Shown: piece after piece, positions 44,203-53,222 of the stretch | How positions within the stretch are numbered: position 1 is the stretch's first letter | Layout: each line of letters begins with the position of its first letter | Virus record (IMG/VR): IMGVR_UViG_3300009009_000003 | Span: 26,377-90,376 of that record | Length of the DNA: 64,000 bases | Strand: one strand, 5' to 3' | DNA from: a virus | Made by a program: the position numbers and the translations under genes | The notes under the pieces: model-generated | Database searches by the model: none | Told to the model about the DNA's origin: nothing | The model's input: the letters and a program-made list of their open reading frames with translations, nothing else

Positions 44203-45829
44203 TATAGGTATGGAAAAAGATATAGGAATGGATGATCTTTTAGAGTACTTATCTACAGGGAAGGGGGCCACAAATTTTGTATCTCCTTGGCAACATAATG
44301 TAGATATAAGTACAATTACTAGAGATGAGGATGGATTTGATTTAATTTCTAGTAAAAGCACCAATATGACGAGAAAGGAATTGCAGGATGAATGTTGGAG
44401 AAGGTTTCATCTATCACCACAATTCAACACTGCTGTTCGAGGTGTACAAGGAAGGCTTACCGGTTATGGATTTGAAGTTACTTCCCCCATATTTAAAATA
44501 CAAAGGGTAATTGATGAGATAGAGCAAGATCCTAGAAACAGACTTTATTCCAATTATTCAAAGTTTGCTTTGCGTTCTATTATAGAGGGGGAGCTATTCT
44601 TAATAGTTTCTTTGCATGTTGATGGTTTTATTGAAATTGATTTTCTTGATCCTTCTTGTGTATCCGGTTTAGGGGGGGAGGAAGATTGCGGAATAGTGTT
44701 TCATCCGGAAAAAACGAACATGCCTCTTGTTTATAACATACAGGAAAATGGAAAGACTACTTGCCAAATACCTTCAATTTATATTGCTAGATATCCTGAA
44801 CTTCTAAATGTAGCGAAATCAAAGGAACCGCTTATTAAAGACGAATTACTAAAAGACAGCAAAAACGTAAAGGCTAAATATAATAAATTCGGTGGATTTT
44901 TTAGATTTGTAATTTCTTGGGATAAGGGGGCTTTAACGAAACGAAATATATCATATCTTAGAACGACACTAGAATGGATAAATTATTACGAAACTTTAAA
45001 GAAATATGAAATAGACCACAAGAAATCATCTGGATCTTACTTATGGCACTTTTCTTTTGAAGACGCACGAATGTTTAAACTATGGTTATCATTATCTGAT
45101 GAAGAGAAGAAGAAAACAGCTATATTGGCAAAGAAAGTTCCTGGTGGGACTATTATTACTCCTCCTGGAATGAAGATGGAAGTTAAGAATCCTGTTTTGT
45201 CCGCTATTAAAGATCAGGATACTGATATATTGCACATGGTTACATCTGGATTGAATGAACCGGAAGATGTGTCAACGGGGCAATCAAAAGGGACGTTTGC
45301 TTCAGTAAAAGCTACTCGTGGGCCAATGAGTGATAGAATTAGTGATGAAATTGCTGAATTTGAAAGATTTTTACGATATGACTTATGGGGGAATTTGTTT
45401 TATTTAAAAGCCACAATATCTAATTTTGCATCCACATTTGTTGTTAGAGAAGCAGTTGATTTTAAAAAAGGTGAACCTGTATTTGAGAATGTTAAACGTA
45501 AACCCGAAGAATTACTTGAAATTTCTTTTCCTACTTCTGAGATGATTGATTTTGAAAGCAGAGCAAGAGCTTTTCTTGGTGTTAAACATGGACCTATAGC
45601 AGAAACTTTGGGTATTAGTAATAAAGAAATAGCTAGAAGAATGGGATTAGGAAACTACGGAAAGATGAGATTGAGGAAAGCAACGGAAGATGAGATGTAT
45701 CCTGAATTGTCTTATAATGTAGATGCTGAATCCTTGCAGGAAGCTACTCAGGGCGGTGTGGAACCAGTTACTCAAAAGACCGTGGTTAAACGACCGGTTA
45801 CAAGAAAAGAAAAATTGGCTAAAGGGTAA
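44198..45829 (+). CDS. Portal protein
   Basis: A protein of about 543 residues placed between terminase and prohead protease, the usual portal position. RRFHLSPQFNTAVRGVQGRL near the N-terminus, a central domain with long helices (KRNISYLRTTLEWINYYETL) and GQSKGTFASVKATRGPMSDR (about 400) fit phage portal proteins. The start is uncertain: ATGs at 44198, 44210 and 44228 are in frame and none has a strong ribosome site; the frame also extends upstream inside terL. The C-terminus is basic (KRPVTRKEKLAKG). Confidence 0.75.
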   Translation: MDIGMEKDIGMDDLLEYLSTGKGATNFVSPWQHNVDISTITRDEDGFDLISSKSTNMTRKELQDECWRRFHLSPQFNTAVRGVQGRLTGYGFEVTSPIFKIQRVIDEIEQDPRNRLYSNYSKFALRSIIEGELFLIVSLHVDGFIEIDFLDPSCVSGLGGEEDCGIVFHPEKTNMPLVYNIQENGKTTCQIPSIYIARYPELLNVAKSKEPLIKDELLKDSKNVKAKYNKFGGFFRFVISWDKGALTKRNISYLRTTLEWINYYETLKKYEIDHKKSSGSYLWHFSFEDARMFKLWLSLSDEEKKKTAILAKKVPGGTIITPPGMKMEVKNPVLSAIKDQDTDILHMVTSGLNEPEDVSTGQSKGTFASVKATRGPMSDRISDEIAEFERFLRYDLWGNLFYLKATISNFASTFVVREAVDFKKGEPVFENVKRKPEELLEISFPTSEMIDFESRARAFLGVKHGPIAETLGISNKEIARRMGLGNYGKMRLRKATEDEMYPELSYNVDAESLQEATQGGVEPVTQKTVVKRPVTRKEKLAKG

Positions 45830-45832
45830 TGT

Positions 45833-46045
45833 ATGGCTGAAGCAATTCGATGCAATTGCTGTAAAAAGATATTAAATCCCTTGCTTTTTTTATCTGTGCG
45901 TGATAAATTAGCAATAATTACTTTGTTTGAGGAAGCTTCTGATATTGAAGAAGGTGATATTTACATGACTTGTATTGAATGTAGTAGAAGAAGGGAGGTG
46001 TTGTTAAATGCCATGGAAATCTTCGGATGTGAAAAGTCACACTAA
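45833..46045 (+). CDS. Small zinc-ribbon protein
   Basis: A 70-residue protein with CNCCKKIL (about 8-15) and TCIECSRRR (about 46-54), a zinc ribbon. It is 3 bases after the portal gene and overlaps the protease gene by 38 bases; its codons near the end carry the GGGAGGTG ribosome site of the protease. Proteins of this kind between portal and protease are frequent but have no assigned role. Confidence 0.6.
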   Translation: MAEAIRCNCCKKILNPLLFLSVRDKLAIITLFEEASDIEEGDIYMTCIECSRRREVLLNAMEIFGCEKSH

Positions 46046-47267
46046 AAATGAATCTGAGGAAACAAGTGTATCTCTAAAGGTTCCTAAAGAGGCTTTTAAT
46101 TTTACTGATTTGGATACAGTTGTTGAATTAAAGGAATCAGAAGGAAAAGCACGACTAGAGATGGTTGTATATTCGGGGAAGGTTATTGACCACGCTTGGT
46201 GGGGGAAGTTAGCTATTGATGGAAATGGTGGATCTTTCAAGAAAAGAAAGTATCCTGTGTTATTTGAACATGATACTTCTAAACAGATCGGATTTACACA
46301 TAAACCTAAAGTAGAAGAAGGGGGGAAAGTAATTCTTGACTCTGATAAAACTTTTATTTTGGAAACTGAAGAGGCTAAGAATTTTGTTTTGGCTGCTAAA
46401 GATGGGTTTCCCTTTGAAGCTTCTATTTCGATTAAGCCTACGAGAATCGAAAATTTGGAGAAAGACCAATCTGGAAGTGTAAATGGTTATAAAGTAAGTG
46501 GTCCTTTTTCTATAATTCGAGAATGGGAATTCAGGGAAGCTTCGGTCTGTACTTTCGGTGCTGATAGGAATACTTCTAGTAGTGTATTTTCTGAAGCACA
46601 AATGGAAGAAATTACTTGCAATTTTACAAATAGAATATATACTAATGTTGGTGGAACGTCAGCTATTCCAGATTTTCCACCGTCAATTAATTATTACAAA
46701 TATATAATACCGAAGGAGGTGAAGAAAGATATGAAGACTTTGGCTGAATTGAAAGAGGAGTACAAGGAGCTTTGTGAGGATTTGAAGCTTGAAGTAAAGA
46801 CGGAGTGCATGTTGGAGAATGAGAAGGAAGTAAATGAACTGAAAGCTAAACTTGAGGATTCTGAGAAGATTAATGCTTCTTTGAAAGCTGAGAAGGAAGC
46901 TATTAGTGAACGTCTCATTATTCTGGAGAAGAAGGATTCCATTAGAACCGAAAAGGAACTGAAGGATCAGGTGGACGATGTTTTTACCAAGCATCTTTCT
47001 GAAAGTTCAATACCTAATCGTTATTGGGATAAGGTGAAAGCATGTGTAAATTCAAATACTTACATTAAAGACTTGTGTCTTGATGTTAAGTCTTTTACAG
47101 ATGCGATTGTCTCTGAAATTAAGGATTGGGAAGATAAGGGTGTTACTACTGAAATACTTGGTTCTGGGAAGACAAAGAGAGATTTGAGTGATCAAGGAGG
47201 GAAGGATTTTGATGCTAGTTCTATAGCAGATAATCTTCTTAAACTTGCTGGTCAGAAAATAAACTAA
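46008..47267 (+). CDS. Prohead protease fused to scaffold domain
   Basis: A 419-residue protein, ATG at 46008 behind GGGAGGTG. The N-terminal 215 residues form a herpesvirus-assemblin-like prohead protease (fold marks ARLEMVVYSGKVIDHAWWGK, PVLFEHDTSK with the catalytic His at about 87, FPFEASISIKPTRIEN with the catalytic Ser at about 143). The C-terminal part, from about residue 242, is a charged coiled coil (LKEEYKELCEDLKLEVKTEC, then ELKAKLEDSEKINASLKAEK) with a Gly/Asp-rich end, the plan of a capsid scaffold. The protease should process scaffold during capsid maturation. Confidence 0.8.
   Translation: MPWKSSDVKSHTKNESEETSVSLKVPKEAFNFTDLDTVVELKESEGKARLEMVVYSGKVIDHAWWGKLAIDGNGGSFKKRKYPVLFEHDTSKQIGFTHKPKVEEGGKVILDSDKTFILETEEAKNFVLAAKDGFPFEASISIKPTRIENLEKDQSGSVNGYKVSGPFSIIREWEFREASVCTFGADRNTSSSVFSEAQMEEITCNFTNRIYTNVGGTSAIPDFPPSINYYKYIIPKEVKKDMKTLAELKEEYKELCEDLKLEVKTECMLENEKEVNELKAKLEDSEKINASLKAEKEAISERLIILEKKDSIRTEKELKDQVDDVFTKHLSESSIPNRYWDKVKACVNSNTYIKDLCLDVKSFTDAIVSEIKDWEDKGVTTEILGSGKTKRDLSDQGGKDFDASSIADNLLKLAGQKIN
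46731..47267 (+). CDS. Nested scaffold protein (internal start in the protease gene)
   Basis: An in-frame ATG at 46731 is preceded by AAGGAGGTGA (46713-46722), a near-perfect ribosome site. Translation from here gives a 178-residue coiled-coil scaffold (MKTLAELKEEYKELCED at the start) without the protease. This mirrors lambda C/Nu3. The alternative is that the site is fortuitous within Glu/Val codons. Confidence 0.6.
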   Translation: MKTLAELKEEYKELCEDLKLEVKTECMLENEKEVNELKAKLEDSEKINASLKAEKEAISERLIILEKKDSIRTEKELKDQVDDVFTKHLSESSIPNRYWDKVKACVNSNTYIKDLCLDVKSFTDAIVSEIKDWEDKGVTTEILGSGKTKRDLSDQGGKDFDASSIADNLLKLAGQKIN

Positions 47268-47282
47268 AGGAGGTGATTTAGA

Positions 47283-47957
47283 ATGGCTAATTTGGTTCGA
47301 GATATTCCTAGTGTACTTTATGGAACACAAGATGATTACAAACGTCTATTTTATAGTCCTGTTGGTATTGCTTTGACTTTGCCCATTACTATTGGACCTG
47401 GTTATGGTGTGCTGAAAGCAGGTACTTTGATGTCCAAAAATGATTCTGCTGCTGGTAATTACGGTAAGTATGTTCCTTATGATACGCACGGAACTATTAC
47501 TGGTGCAGAAAATTGTCCTTCTAGGGCGTACATCGTTACTGATGGTGCTGCTGATAATTATGCCTATGTAACGATGGATGATTCCTACAAATTCATTGTT
47601 GGTGATGATCTGATTGCATATGATGGGAATACTTCATCCCCTGTTGCGGTCGGAGCTATTACTGCCATTGATCGTACAACTTATGCTCACATGGCAAAAA
47701 TTACTGGTTCTGCAAATCTTACTTCTGGCATTACCACTGCTCAGTTTGGATATGTGGAATGTGAAGGAGCTGACACGGCTGATGGTGTTCTTATGAATAC
47801 TGTTGATACCGGAAAAGGTTCAACGGCACAGGGAGCTGTTGCAAATTTGATTATTGGAAATGCGATTCTCTATCGTGCTGCTATTGTAAACTATGATTCT
47901 AATGCTGCATCGGACCTTACACTTACTGTTAGTGGTCCGTATCTAATTTTTAAGTAA
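47283..47957 (+). CDS. Head decoration protein candidate
   Basis: A 224-residue protein between scaffold and major capsid genes, where lambda-like phages encode the capsid-stabilising gpD-type protein. PGYGVLKAGTLMSKNDSAAG then YGKYVPYDTHG (about 40-70) resembles the core of that family, and the C-terminal YRAAIVNYDSNAASDLTLTV is also typical. It is about twice the size of lambda gpD because of an inserted beta segment (about 90-160). ATG follows AAAGGAGGTGATTTAGA. Confidence 0.65.
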   Translation: MANLVRDIPSVLYGTQDDYKRLFYSPVGIALTLPITIGPGYGVLKAGTLMSKNDSAAGNYGKYVPYDTHGTITGAENCPSRAYIVTDGAADNYAYVTMDDSYKFIVGDDLIAYDGNTSSPVAVGAITAIDRTTYAHMAKITGSANLTSGITTAQFGYVECEGADTADGVLMNTVDTGKGSTAQGAVANLIIGNAILYRAAIVNYDSNAASDLTLTVSGPYLIFK

Positions 47958-47974
47958 GAAGGAGGTGAGTTACT

Positions 47975-49222
47975 ATGCCTATTGGACGAAGTGATATTCC
48001 TGAATTGAGACTTGAAACTCTTCGGGCTTTTGTAACGAAGTTTATGAGTCCACCGAATTTGCTTTTTGTGAATATGTTTGGCACCAGCCAGGCTTCCGGT
48101 TCTACAATTAAATGGGAAAGCCAGGAAGGGACTCGTGGTATGGTTCCTTTTAAATCTCCTGGGGCACCCACTAAAGTAACGGCTCCCATTGGTATTGCAC
48201 AGCACTCTGCTGAAGCAGCGTTTTGGGGTGAGAAAATGTACTTTGATGAGGTGTTTTTGAACAATCTTCGGAAAGAAGGTACGGAAAATCAGTATCTTAC
48301 GGCGCAAGCTCGTCTTGCTCGTGAAATGGCTGGTTTGACTACTCGATGTATGCGAAGGAAAGAATGGATGTTTTCAAAGATGATTACTGCCGGATCTTTT
48401 ACTTACTCAGAAGCTTCCGGTACAAAATTGTCTGTTGATTATTCAATTCCTTCGGATCACATTGTTACTCTTGCTGCTGCAAGTAAGTGGAATAGTGGTA
48501 ATAACAAAGATATAATTGGTGATATAATTGATGGAAAGAAAAAGATTTCCGATGATTGTGGTGCCAATGTCAACTATGCTTTCTGCAATTCTACCACTTT
48601 GAAGTATCTTGCAAGGGATACGACTATTCAGACTTTACTTAGCAAATCTGCTTTTGGTGAGGGTGACCTTTTCAAAGGTAGTGTAAACAATATAGTCGGT
48701 GTGAACCCGAAGGTAGTGGGAGCTTTGTTGGATATTCCCAATCTTATAGTTTATGATGAAATCTATGAGGTGAAGGCTTATCTACTTGCTGCTGTTGCCG
48801 CAAGTTCCACGACCAGTGTTACTGTTGAAAATCCTGCTGATTTTGTTGCCGGTGGTACTCTTCGTTTTGTTGATGTTTCTGCTGGTACTTGGGAAGAGGA
48901 AACTATTTCTTCAGTTACACCTGAGTCAAACTATGTTGTTGTTTCAACTGCTCCTTCAACTTCTTATAAGGCGTTTGAAGACTATGTTCTTATGAGAAAG
49001 AAGTTTATCCCTGATGATAAGTTCATTATGATGGCTTCTGATGTTGACGGTCAGAAAATTGCAGAATATTTTGAGGCTCCTTTTGGATTGAATCATCAAT
49101 ATGGAATTCAGCCTGATACTCATGAGGAATGGGATCCTGATGGAATTTGGATCAGAGTTCAAGATAAAGGGTTGCCTGTACTTTACCAGAGGGATGCTCT
49201 TTACATTCTTGATGTAGAGTAG
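47975..49222 (+). CDS. Major capsid protein (lambda gpE family)
   Basis: A 415-residue protein. The N-terminal arm and long helix (IPELRLETLRAFVTKFMSPP, LLFVNMFG) and the C-terminal domain (KFIPDDKFIMMASDVDGQKI, YGIQPDTHEEWDPDGIWIRV, PVLYQRDALYILDVE) match the HK97-fold gpE group. Between about residues 268 and 338 there is an extra beta-rich segment (AASSTTSVTVENPADFVAGG...) not present in lambda gpE, probably a surface domain. Strong AAGGAGGTGA precedes the ATG. It builds the capsid shell. Confidence 0.85.
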   Translation: MPIGRSDIPELRLETLRAFVTKFMSPPNLLFVNMFGTSQASGSTIKWESQEGTRGMVPFKSPGAPTKVTAPIGIAQHSAEAAFWGEKMYFDEVFLNNLRKEGTENQYLTAQARLAREMAGLTTRCMRRKEWMFSKMITAGSFTYSEASGTKLSVDYSIPSDHIVTLAAASKWNSGNNKDIIGDIIDGKKKISDDCGANVNYAFCNSTTLKYLARDTTIQTLLSKSAFGEGDLFKGSVNNIVGVNPKVVGALLDIPNLIVYDEIYEVKAYLLAAVAASSTTSVTVENPADFVAGGTLRFVDVSAGTWEEETISSVTPESNYVVVSTAPSTSYKAFEDYVLMRKKFIPDDKFIMMASDVDGQKIAEYFEAPFGLNHQYGIQPDTHEEWDPDGIWIRVQDKGLPVLYQRDALYILDVE

Positions 49223-49238
49223 AAAGGAGGGGGAACAT

Positions 49239-49733
49239 ATGACTACATATTTAGGACCTCTTCCGGCAGTTGGTTTTAACCGATTTTCTGGGAAGTCAGG
49301 ATATGATTCCATTACGCTTTGTGTATCCGGAGAGATTACAGTAACTAAGAGAGGACTTCCGGTTGGTATTGCTAGAAAATCTGGCATGATTACTAATGTT
49401 GGTCTTTCATTACTTACTTGTGGTTCGGATGGCACCGACGCTCTTAATATGTCGGCTAATGTTAAGATTAATGGAACCACCTGTCTTACTACTCAGCCAA
49501 ATATTGTAGCCGGTGGTGCCGGTGGGACTAATACCGGTACTGCTGAAAACCGTACTACTTTGGACCCGAATGATTCTGGTATTACGGCTGCTGTAATTGA
49601 TACTACAGCAAATTCTGTTTATGTTGGGGATGTTATCACTTGTGACCTTACACTTGTGCGTACTACTCCTGAAACAGAGATGGCAGATGCAATTGTAGTG
49701 GTTGATTTTGAACCAAATAGTTATTTGCCTTAA
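49239..49733 (+). CDS. Structural protein, probable head-associated
   Basis: A 164-residue beta-rich protein (YLGPLPAVGFNRFSGKSGYD, SGEITVTKRGLPVGIARKSG, TLVRTTPETEMADAIVVVDF) without Cys-based sites. It follows the capsid gene by 16 bases with a strong AAAGGAGGGGG site, so it is likely made in quantity, as expected of a virion protein such as a second decoration or head fibre. The family is not recognised. Confidence 0.6.
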   Translation: MTTYLGPLPAVGFNRFSGKSGYDSITLCVSGEITVTKRGLPVGIARKSGMITNVGLSLLTCGSDGTDALNMSANVKINGTTCLTTQPNIVAGGAGGTNTGTAENRTTLDPNDSGITAAVIDTTANSVYVGDVITCDLTLVRTTPETEMADAIVVVDFEPNSYLP

Positions 49734-49755
49734 TTTAAAGTAAAGGAGCAATTCG

Positions 49756-50082
49756 ATGGATGCTAATAAAATCGAAAGAGTAAAAGTAAATACAACCTTG
49801 AAGTGTGGGAACAATGTTTATCTTAAAGGTAAGATATATGATCCCCCCATTCCTAAGGATCTTATAGCTGAAGTTAAGGCTAATACAGGAACTGTTGAGG
49901 TTTTGGGGGTAGTCTTTAAGGAGACTGCCCCCGAACCATCCACAAATAATGTGGAACTGGAACAGGAAGAGTTGTTAAAAATGATTGATGATGACCCTTG
50001 TGTTGTTATTGATGGTGGTGAAGTTATTGTTGAGGATACTTCAGACACCAAGAAAAGAGGAAGGAAAAGACTGATTGACTAA
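49756..50082 (+). CDS. Small head-region protein
   Basis: A 108-residue protein: ERVKVNTTLKCGNNVYLKGK, YDPPIPKDLIAEVKANTGTV, then an acidic linker and a basic end (DTKKRGRKRLID). The first 60 residues look like the small barrel domain (K-x-L...G...Y-x-x-G-x-I...P) found in many short phage head proteins next to the capsid gene. It overlaps the next gene by 8 bases. Function unknown. Confidence 0.6.
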   Translation: MDANKIERVKVNTTLKCGNNVYLKGKIYDPPIPKDLIAEVKANTGTVEVLGVVFKETAPEPSTNNVELEQEELLKMIDDDPCVVIDGGEVIVEDTSDTKKRGRKRLID

Positions 50083-50524
50083 AGATGAGCTTGTGGCTCT
50101 TCTTCCTTCTAGGATGAAAGGGCTAATATCTTATCTTGATCCCGAAGACTATTCCAGTGCTGCTGATGATGCCTCACTAGAATTAGGTTGGGATTTTCCT
50201 GTTTCAGATGCCCAGAAGTTTTGGACAATAGAAAGAGCAAAAAGGTGGTTGTTTTTCTACTTACTTACTCAACAGGCGCATAAGTTCCAATTTGAAAAAA
50301 TAAATCTCCAGCACAGATTCGATCACTACTCAAAAATAGTGGGTCTTATGGATAGGAGATTTGAAGTTGCAATAGAGGAAAATCCTGCTTTGTTTGCTGG
50401 TGTTGATACCAGAGGACTTTTTGGAACTTATGTTTATTCCGGTTATTCTACTGATGAATTAGGATATGAAACCACATATTCTGATGACAATGTTGTAGAA
50501 TTCTTTCCAAATGAAGAAAGCTAA
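50075..50524 (+). CDS. Head-tail connector protein candidate
   Basis: A 149-residue protein starting with TTG at 50075, supported by the GGAAAGGA just upstream and the overlap with the previous gene. Mostly helical: SAADDASLELGWDFP, FWTIERAKRWLFFYLLTQQA and HRFDHYSKIVGLMDRRFEV. Size, helical content and position directly after head genes suggest an adaptor that docks below the portal. Shares one base with the next gene. Confidence 0.55.
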   Translation: MTKDELVALLPSRMKGLISYLDPEDYSSAADDASLELGWDFPVSDAQKFWTIERAKRWLFFYLLTQQAHKFQFEKINLQHRFDHYSKIVGLMDRRFEVAIEENPALFAGVDTRGLFGTYVYSGYSTDELGYETTYSDDNVVEFFPNEES

Positions 50525-51132
50525 TGAGTGATGTAGGAATTGACATAAAAGAAGCCTTAGAGGAAATTGGTGTTTCTATAGATTATAGAGACATTTCAGG
50601 GGAATATATAAAAGTATCCCCAAATTCCCAAATCACAAAACCGTTTATAAGTGAGTTTTTTGTTGAAGGGATGTGTCCTTATGATACATCCTTAGTTGTT
50701 GGTGATATTATTATTTATAATGCCACTAATGAACGATTTCTAACCATGTCCAAAACTCCTAATGTTTTTGAAAATGAAGTGTATAGCTACAGAACCATTT
50801 TTTATAAATGCAACATTACTTCTGGAAAGTTGATTCGTCCTTCTGGTGAAGTGATAGATGGGCAGTATCACACTGAGCAGAATTGGGTTGAGGTTGCTAG
50901 TAATGTTGTTGCCCTTCAAACTGATGCCTTATTCGGAACCACTTTAGATGAAGGTGAAGAATTGGGATTAATCGGTTTGAAAAGGAATGAGTTGTACATT
51001 GCTCATTCCTATGGAATATCAGTTCACGACCGATGGGAACCTGTCAGTGGTGAATATTATAGAGTAGAAACAATTAATTCAAGAACCTTTACCGGCATAG
51101 ATATTGCAAAAATAAGTGAAGATACACGATAA
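50524..51132 (+). CDS. Head completion / connector protein candidate
   Basis: A 202-residue beta-rich protein. VSPNSQITKPFISEFFVEGM, SLVVGDIIIYNATNERFLTM and IGLKRNELYIAHSYGISVHD then WEPVSGEYYRVETIN resemble stopper/completion proteins that close the connector, where a loop blocks the channel. Evidence is mainly position and fold type. It is the last head-type gene before the sugar cassette. Confidence 0.5.
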   Translation: MSDVGIDIKEALEEIGVSIDYRDISGEYIKVSPNSQITKPFISEFFVEGMCPYDTSLVVGDIIIYNATNERFLTMSKTPNVFENEVYSYRTIFYKCNITSGKLIRPSGEVIDGQYHTEQNWVEVASNVVALQTDALFGTTLDEGEELGLIGLKRNELYIAHSYGISVHDRWEPVSGEYYRVETINSRTFTGIDIAKISEDTR

Positions 51133-51155
51133 CCAACCAAATAAAGGATTAAGTT

Positions 51156-53222
51156 ATGAAACAAACAATTCTTTTGGTGGGGGAACACCCACTAGCTTCA
51201 ACTGGAAATTCCGGAATGTTGGCTTCTTTACTAAGGGAGCTGGATCTTAATTCTTATTCACCCACATTGTTTTGTTCTTTGCCTCATTTGCTTGATTTGG
51301 GGTATTTGTCGAAGAATGTTTTCCCTTTTCCAATAATAGATGCTACTGATGGGAAAGATCATTGGGGATCAAATAAACTCATATGGTTGTTGGATAACAA
51401 TAAATTTGATAAAGTGGTTTTTGTAGGGATTGATATTTGGAGATACGCTTCTGTTCTTACAGAGTTAAAAAATATTACTGATTCAACGAAACTTGTTAGT
51501 ATTTGCATTGCTCCTTATGATATTAGTTATTTGAGAAAAGATTGGATTAAATGGTTTAATTGTTTTACTCACCCATGTGTTTATTCCAAATTTGCATATA
51601 ATCTATTAATAAGAGAGATACCTAAAATAGGTTATTTCCGACCTAATCTTTATCTTAGTGAAGTCTTTGCTCCCTTCCCTGATAAGAATAAGGTAAAAGC
51701 AGAAATTTTCCCAGATATGGATATTTCTACTACTGTATTTGGTTTTGTCGGGCACAACCAATTTAGAAAAGATCCACAAAAATTAATTAAAGCTTTCAGC
51801 ATTGCTAAGAAATACTCGAAAAATGACATTACTTTATTTATGCACACTGATTTTGAAAGCGGTGTTTTTAATTTGAAGCAGTATGTTATGGATTGTGGTT
51901 TGAAAAGAGGTGATATAAGGGCAACAAGAAGCGGACAGATTTTTAATAGAGAAAGTCTTGTCAAGGTATATAACAGTTTGGACATTCTTTTGAATTGTTC
52001 CTTCCAAGAAGGATTGTCGTGGACTCCAATTGAAGCAGGTCTGTGTGGTGTACCGGCAATAGTTTCTTCGACAACTGCCCACATTGAACTTGATTGTGAG
52101 TACAATGTTCCTTGTGAACAAGAAGTCTATCAGCCTTTGATAGGGGAATTAGGTGACACTTGGATGGATTCTAATTCTTGCAAAGCAGAAGATATTGCTG
52201 AGAAGATGGTTTTGTTTATGGAGGCGAGTAAAGAGGAGAGAAAGGAATTATCTGACCATGCTCTTTTGAGAAGTAAAAAGTGGATTTCAGAAGTAAATAA
52301 TATTAATTCATTGCTTTTGTCAGCAGAAAAGAAAAAGAGTTTGTGTTTAGTAAACAAAGAAAAAAACGACATACTTTTTGTACAGCATAGTTCTGCTGGT
52401 GATATTTTAATGTCAACACAGTGCTTTAAAGGATTACGAGAGAGACACAAGGAAAAGGGTCTTGTGTACATGACGCAGGAAAAATACAAAGGAATTTTAA
52501 AAGAAAATCCGTATGTTAGCAGGGTTGTTGATTGGAACCCTGGTCTTATTAATATATTTGAGGTTGTTTATAATCCTCATGGTGAAAAAATACTGCCAGG
52601 AGGATGGAATAATTTGAATGTAAAGTTGTATTCTATGTATCCTTACTTTTGTTCAGTTACCCCTGATAAAATGTTTATTGCTTGTGATGTTCCTTCTGAT
52701 GAGAAATTAATGGAGGAAATAAAAGACAAAAAATATTTGGTAGTAAATACAGGGGGGGCATCGGAATTCAGAAGATATAAACACATGGAAATGGTTTTTA
52801 AAGGAATAGATTATCCTCTGGTGCAAATAGGATCAAGTGAAGATCCCTATTGCAAAGGGGCAATTGATATGAGGGAAAAATTGACATGGACTGAAAGCGC
52901 ATGGGTAATGAAAAATGCTACTGCTGCTGTTGTAATTGATAGTTTCTGTTCTCATTTGGCAGGTGCTTTGGGTACTCCTGCTGTAGTTCTTTACGGCCCT
53001 GCTCCGGCAAGGGTTGTTGGTCCTTGGTATGAAGACAGAACTAAAGTTATAGAGATGGAACCGGATATGCTGAAGGTTTGTAACATAATGTCTTATTGCT
53101 GGAGTAATCCTAAAGTTAATGCACAAACAGGGAGAAGATTGTGTATTTCCCCTTGTATAAATTCACACAATCCAATAAACATTAGCAATAATCTTAAAAA
53201 ACTGATGGGAGGATTATCATGA
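51156..53222 (+). CDS. Two-domain glycosyltransferase: GT4-like plus GT9 (heptosyltransferase)
   Basis: A 688-residue fusion. The N-terminal GT-B domain (1-390) begins ILLVGEHPLASTGNSGMLAS and contains TTVFGFVGHNQFRKDPQKLI (about 190-209) and the donor-site motif LLNCSFQEGLSWTPIEAGLC (about 277-296), E-x7-E-like as in GT4. The C-terminal domain (about 400-688) is GT9: NDILFVQHSSAGDILMSTQC, LVVNTGGASEFRRYKHM, and AAVVIDSFCSHLAGALGTPA followed by VVLYGPA (about 589-615). GT9 enzymes usually add heptose to lipopolysaccharide. It may modify host surface or virion proteins. Confidence 0.8.
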   Translation: MKQTILLVGEHPLASTGNSGMLASLLRELDLNSYSPTLFCSLPHLLDLGYLSKNVFPFPIIDATDGKDHWGSNKLIWLLDNNKFDKVVFVGIDIWRYASVLTELKNITDSTKLVSICIAPYDISYLRKDWIKWFNCFTHPCVYSKFAYNLLIREIPKIGYFRPNLYLSEVFAPFPDKNKVKAEIFPDMDISTTVFGFVGHNQFRKDPQKLIKAFSIAKKYSKNDITLFMHTDFESGVFNLKQYVMDCGLKRGDIRATRSGQIFNRESLVKVYNSLDILLNCSFQEGLSWTPIEAGLCGVPAIVSSTTAHIELDCEYNVPCEQEVYQPLIGELGDTWMDSNSCKAEDIAEKMVLFMEASKEERKELSDHALLRSKKWISEVNNINSLLLSAEKKKSLCLVNKEKNDILFVQHSSAGDILMSTQCFKGLRERHKEKGLVYMTQEKYKGILKENPYVSRVVDWNPGLINIFEVVYNPHGEKILPGGWNNLNVKLYSMYPYFCSVTPDKMFIACDVPSDEKLMEEIKDKKYLVVNTGGASEFRRYKHMEMVFKGIDYPLVQIGSSEDPYCKGAIDMREKLTWTESAWVMKNATAAVVIDSFCSHLAGALGTPAVVLYGPAPARVVGPWYEDRTKVIEMEPDMLKVCNIMSYCWSNPKVNAQTGRRLCISPCINSHNPINISNNLKKLMGGLS

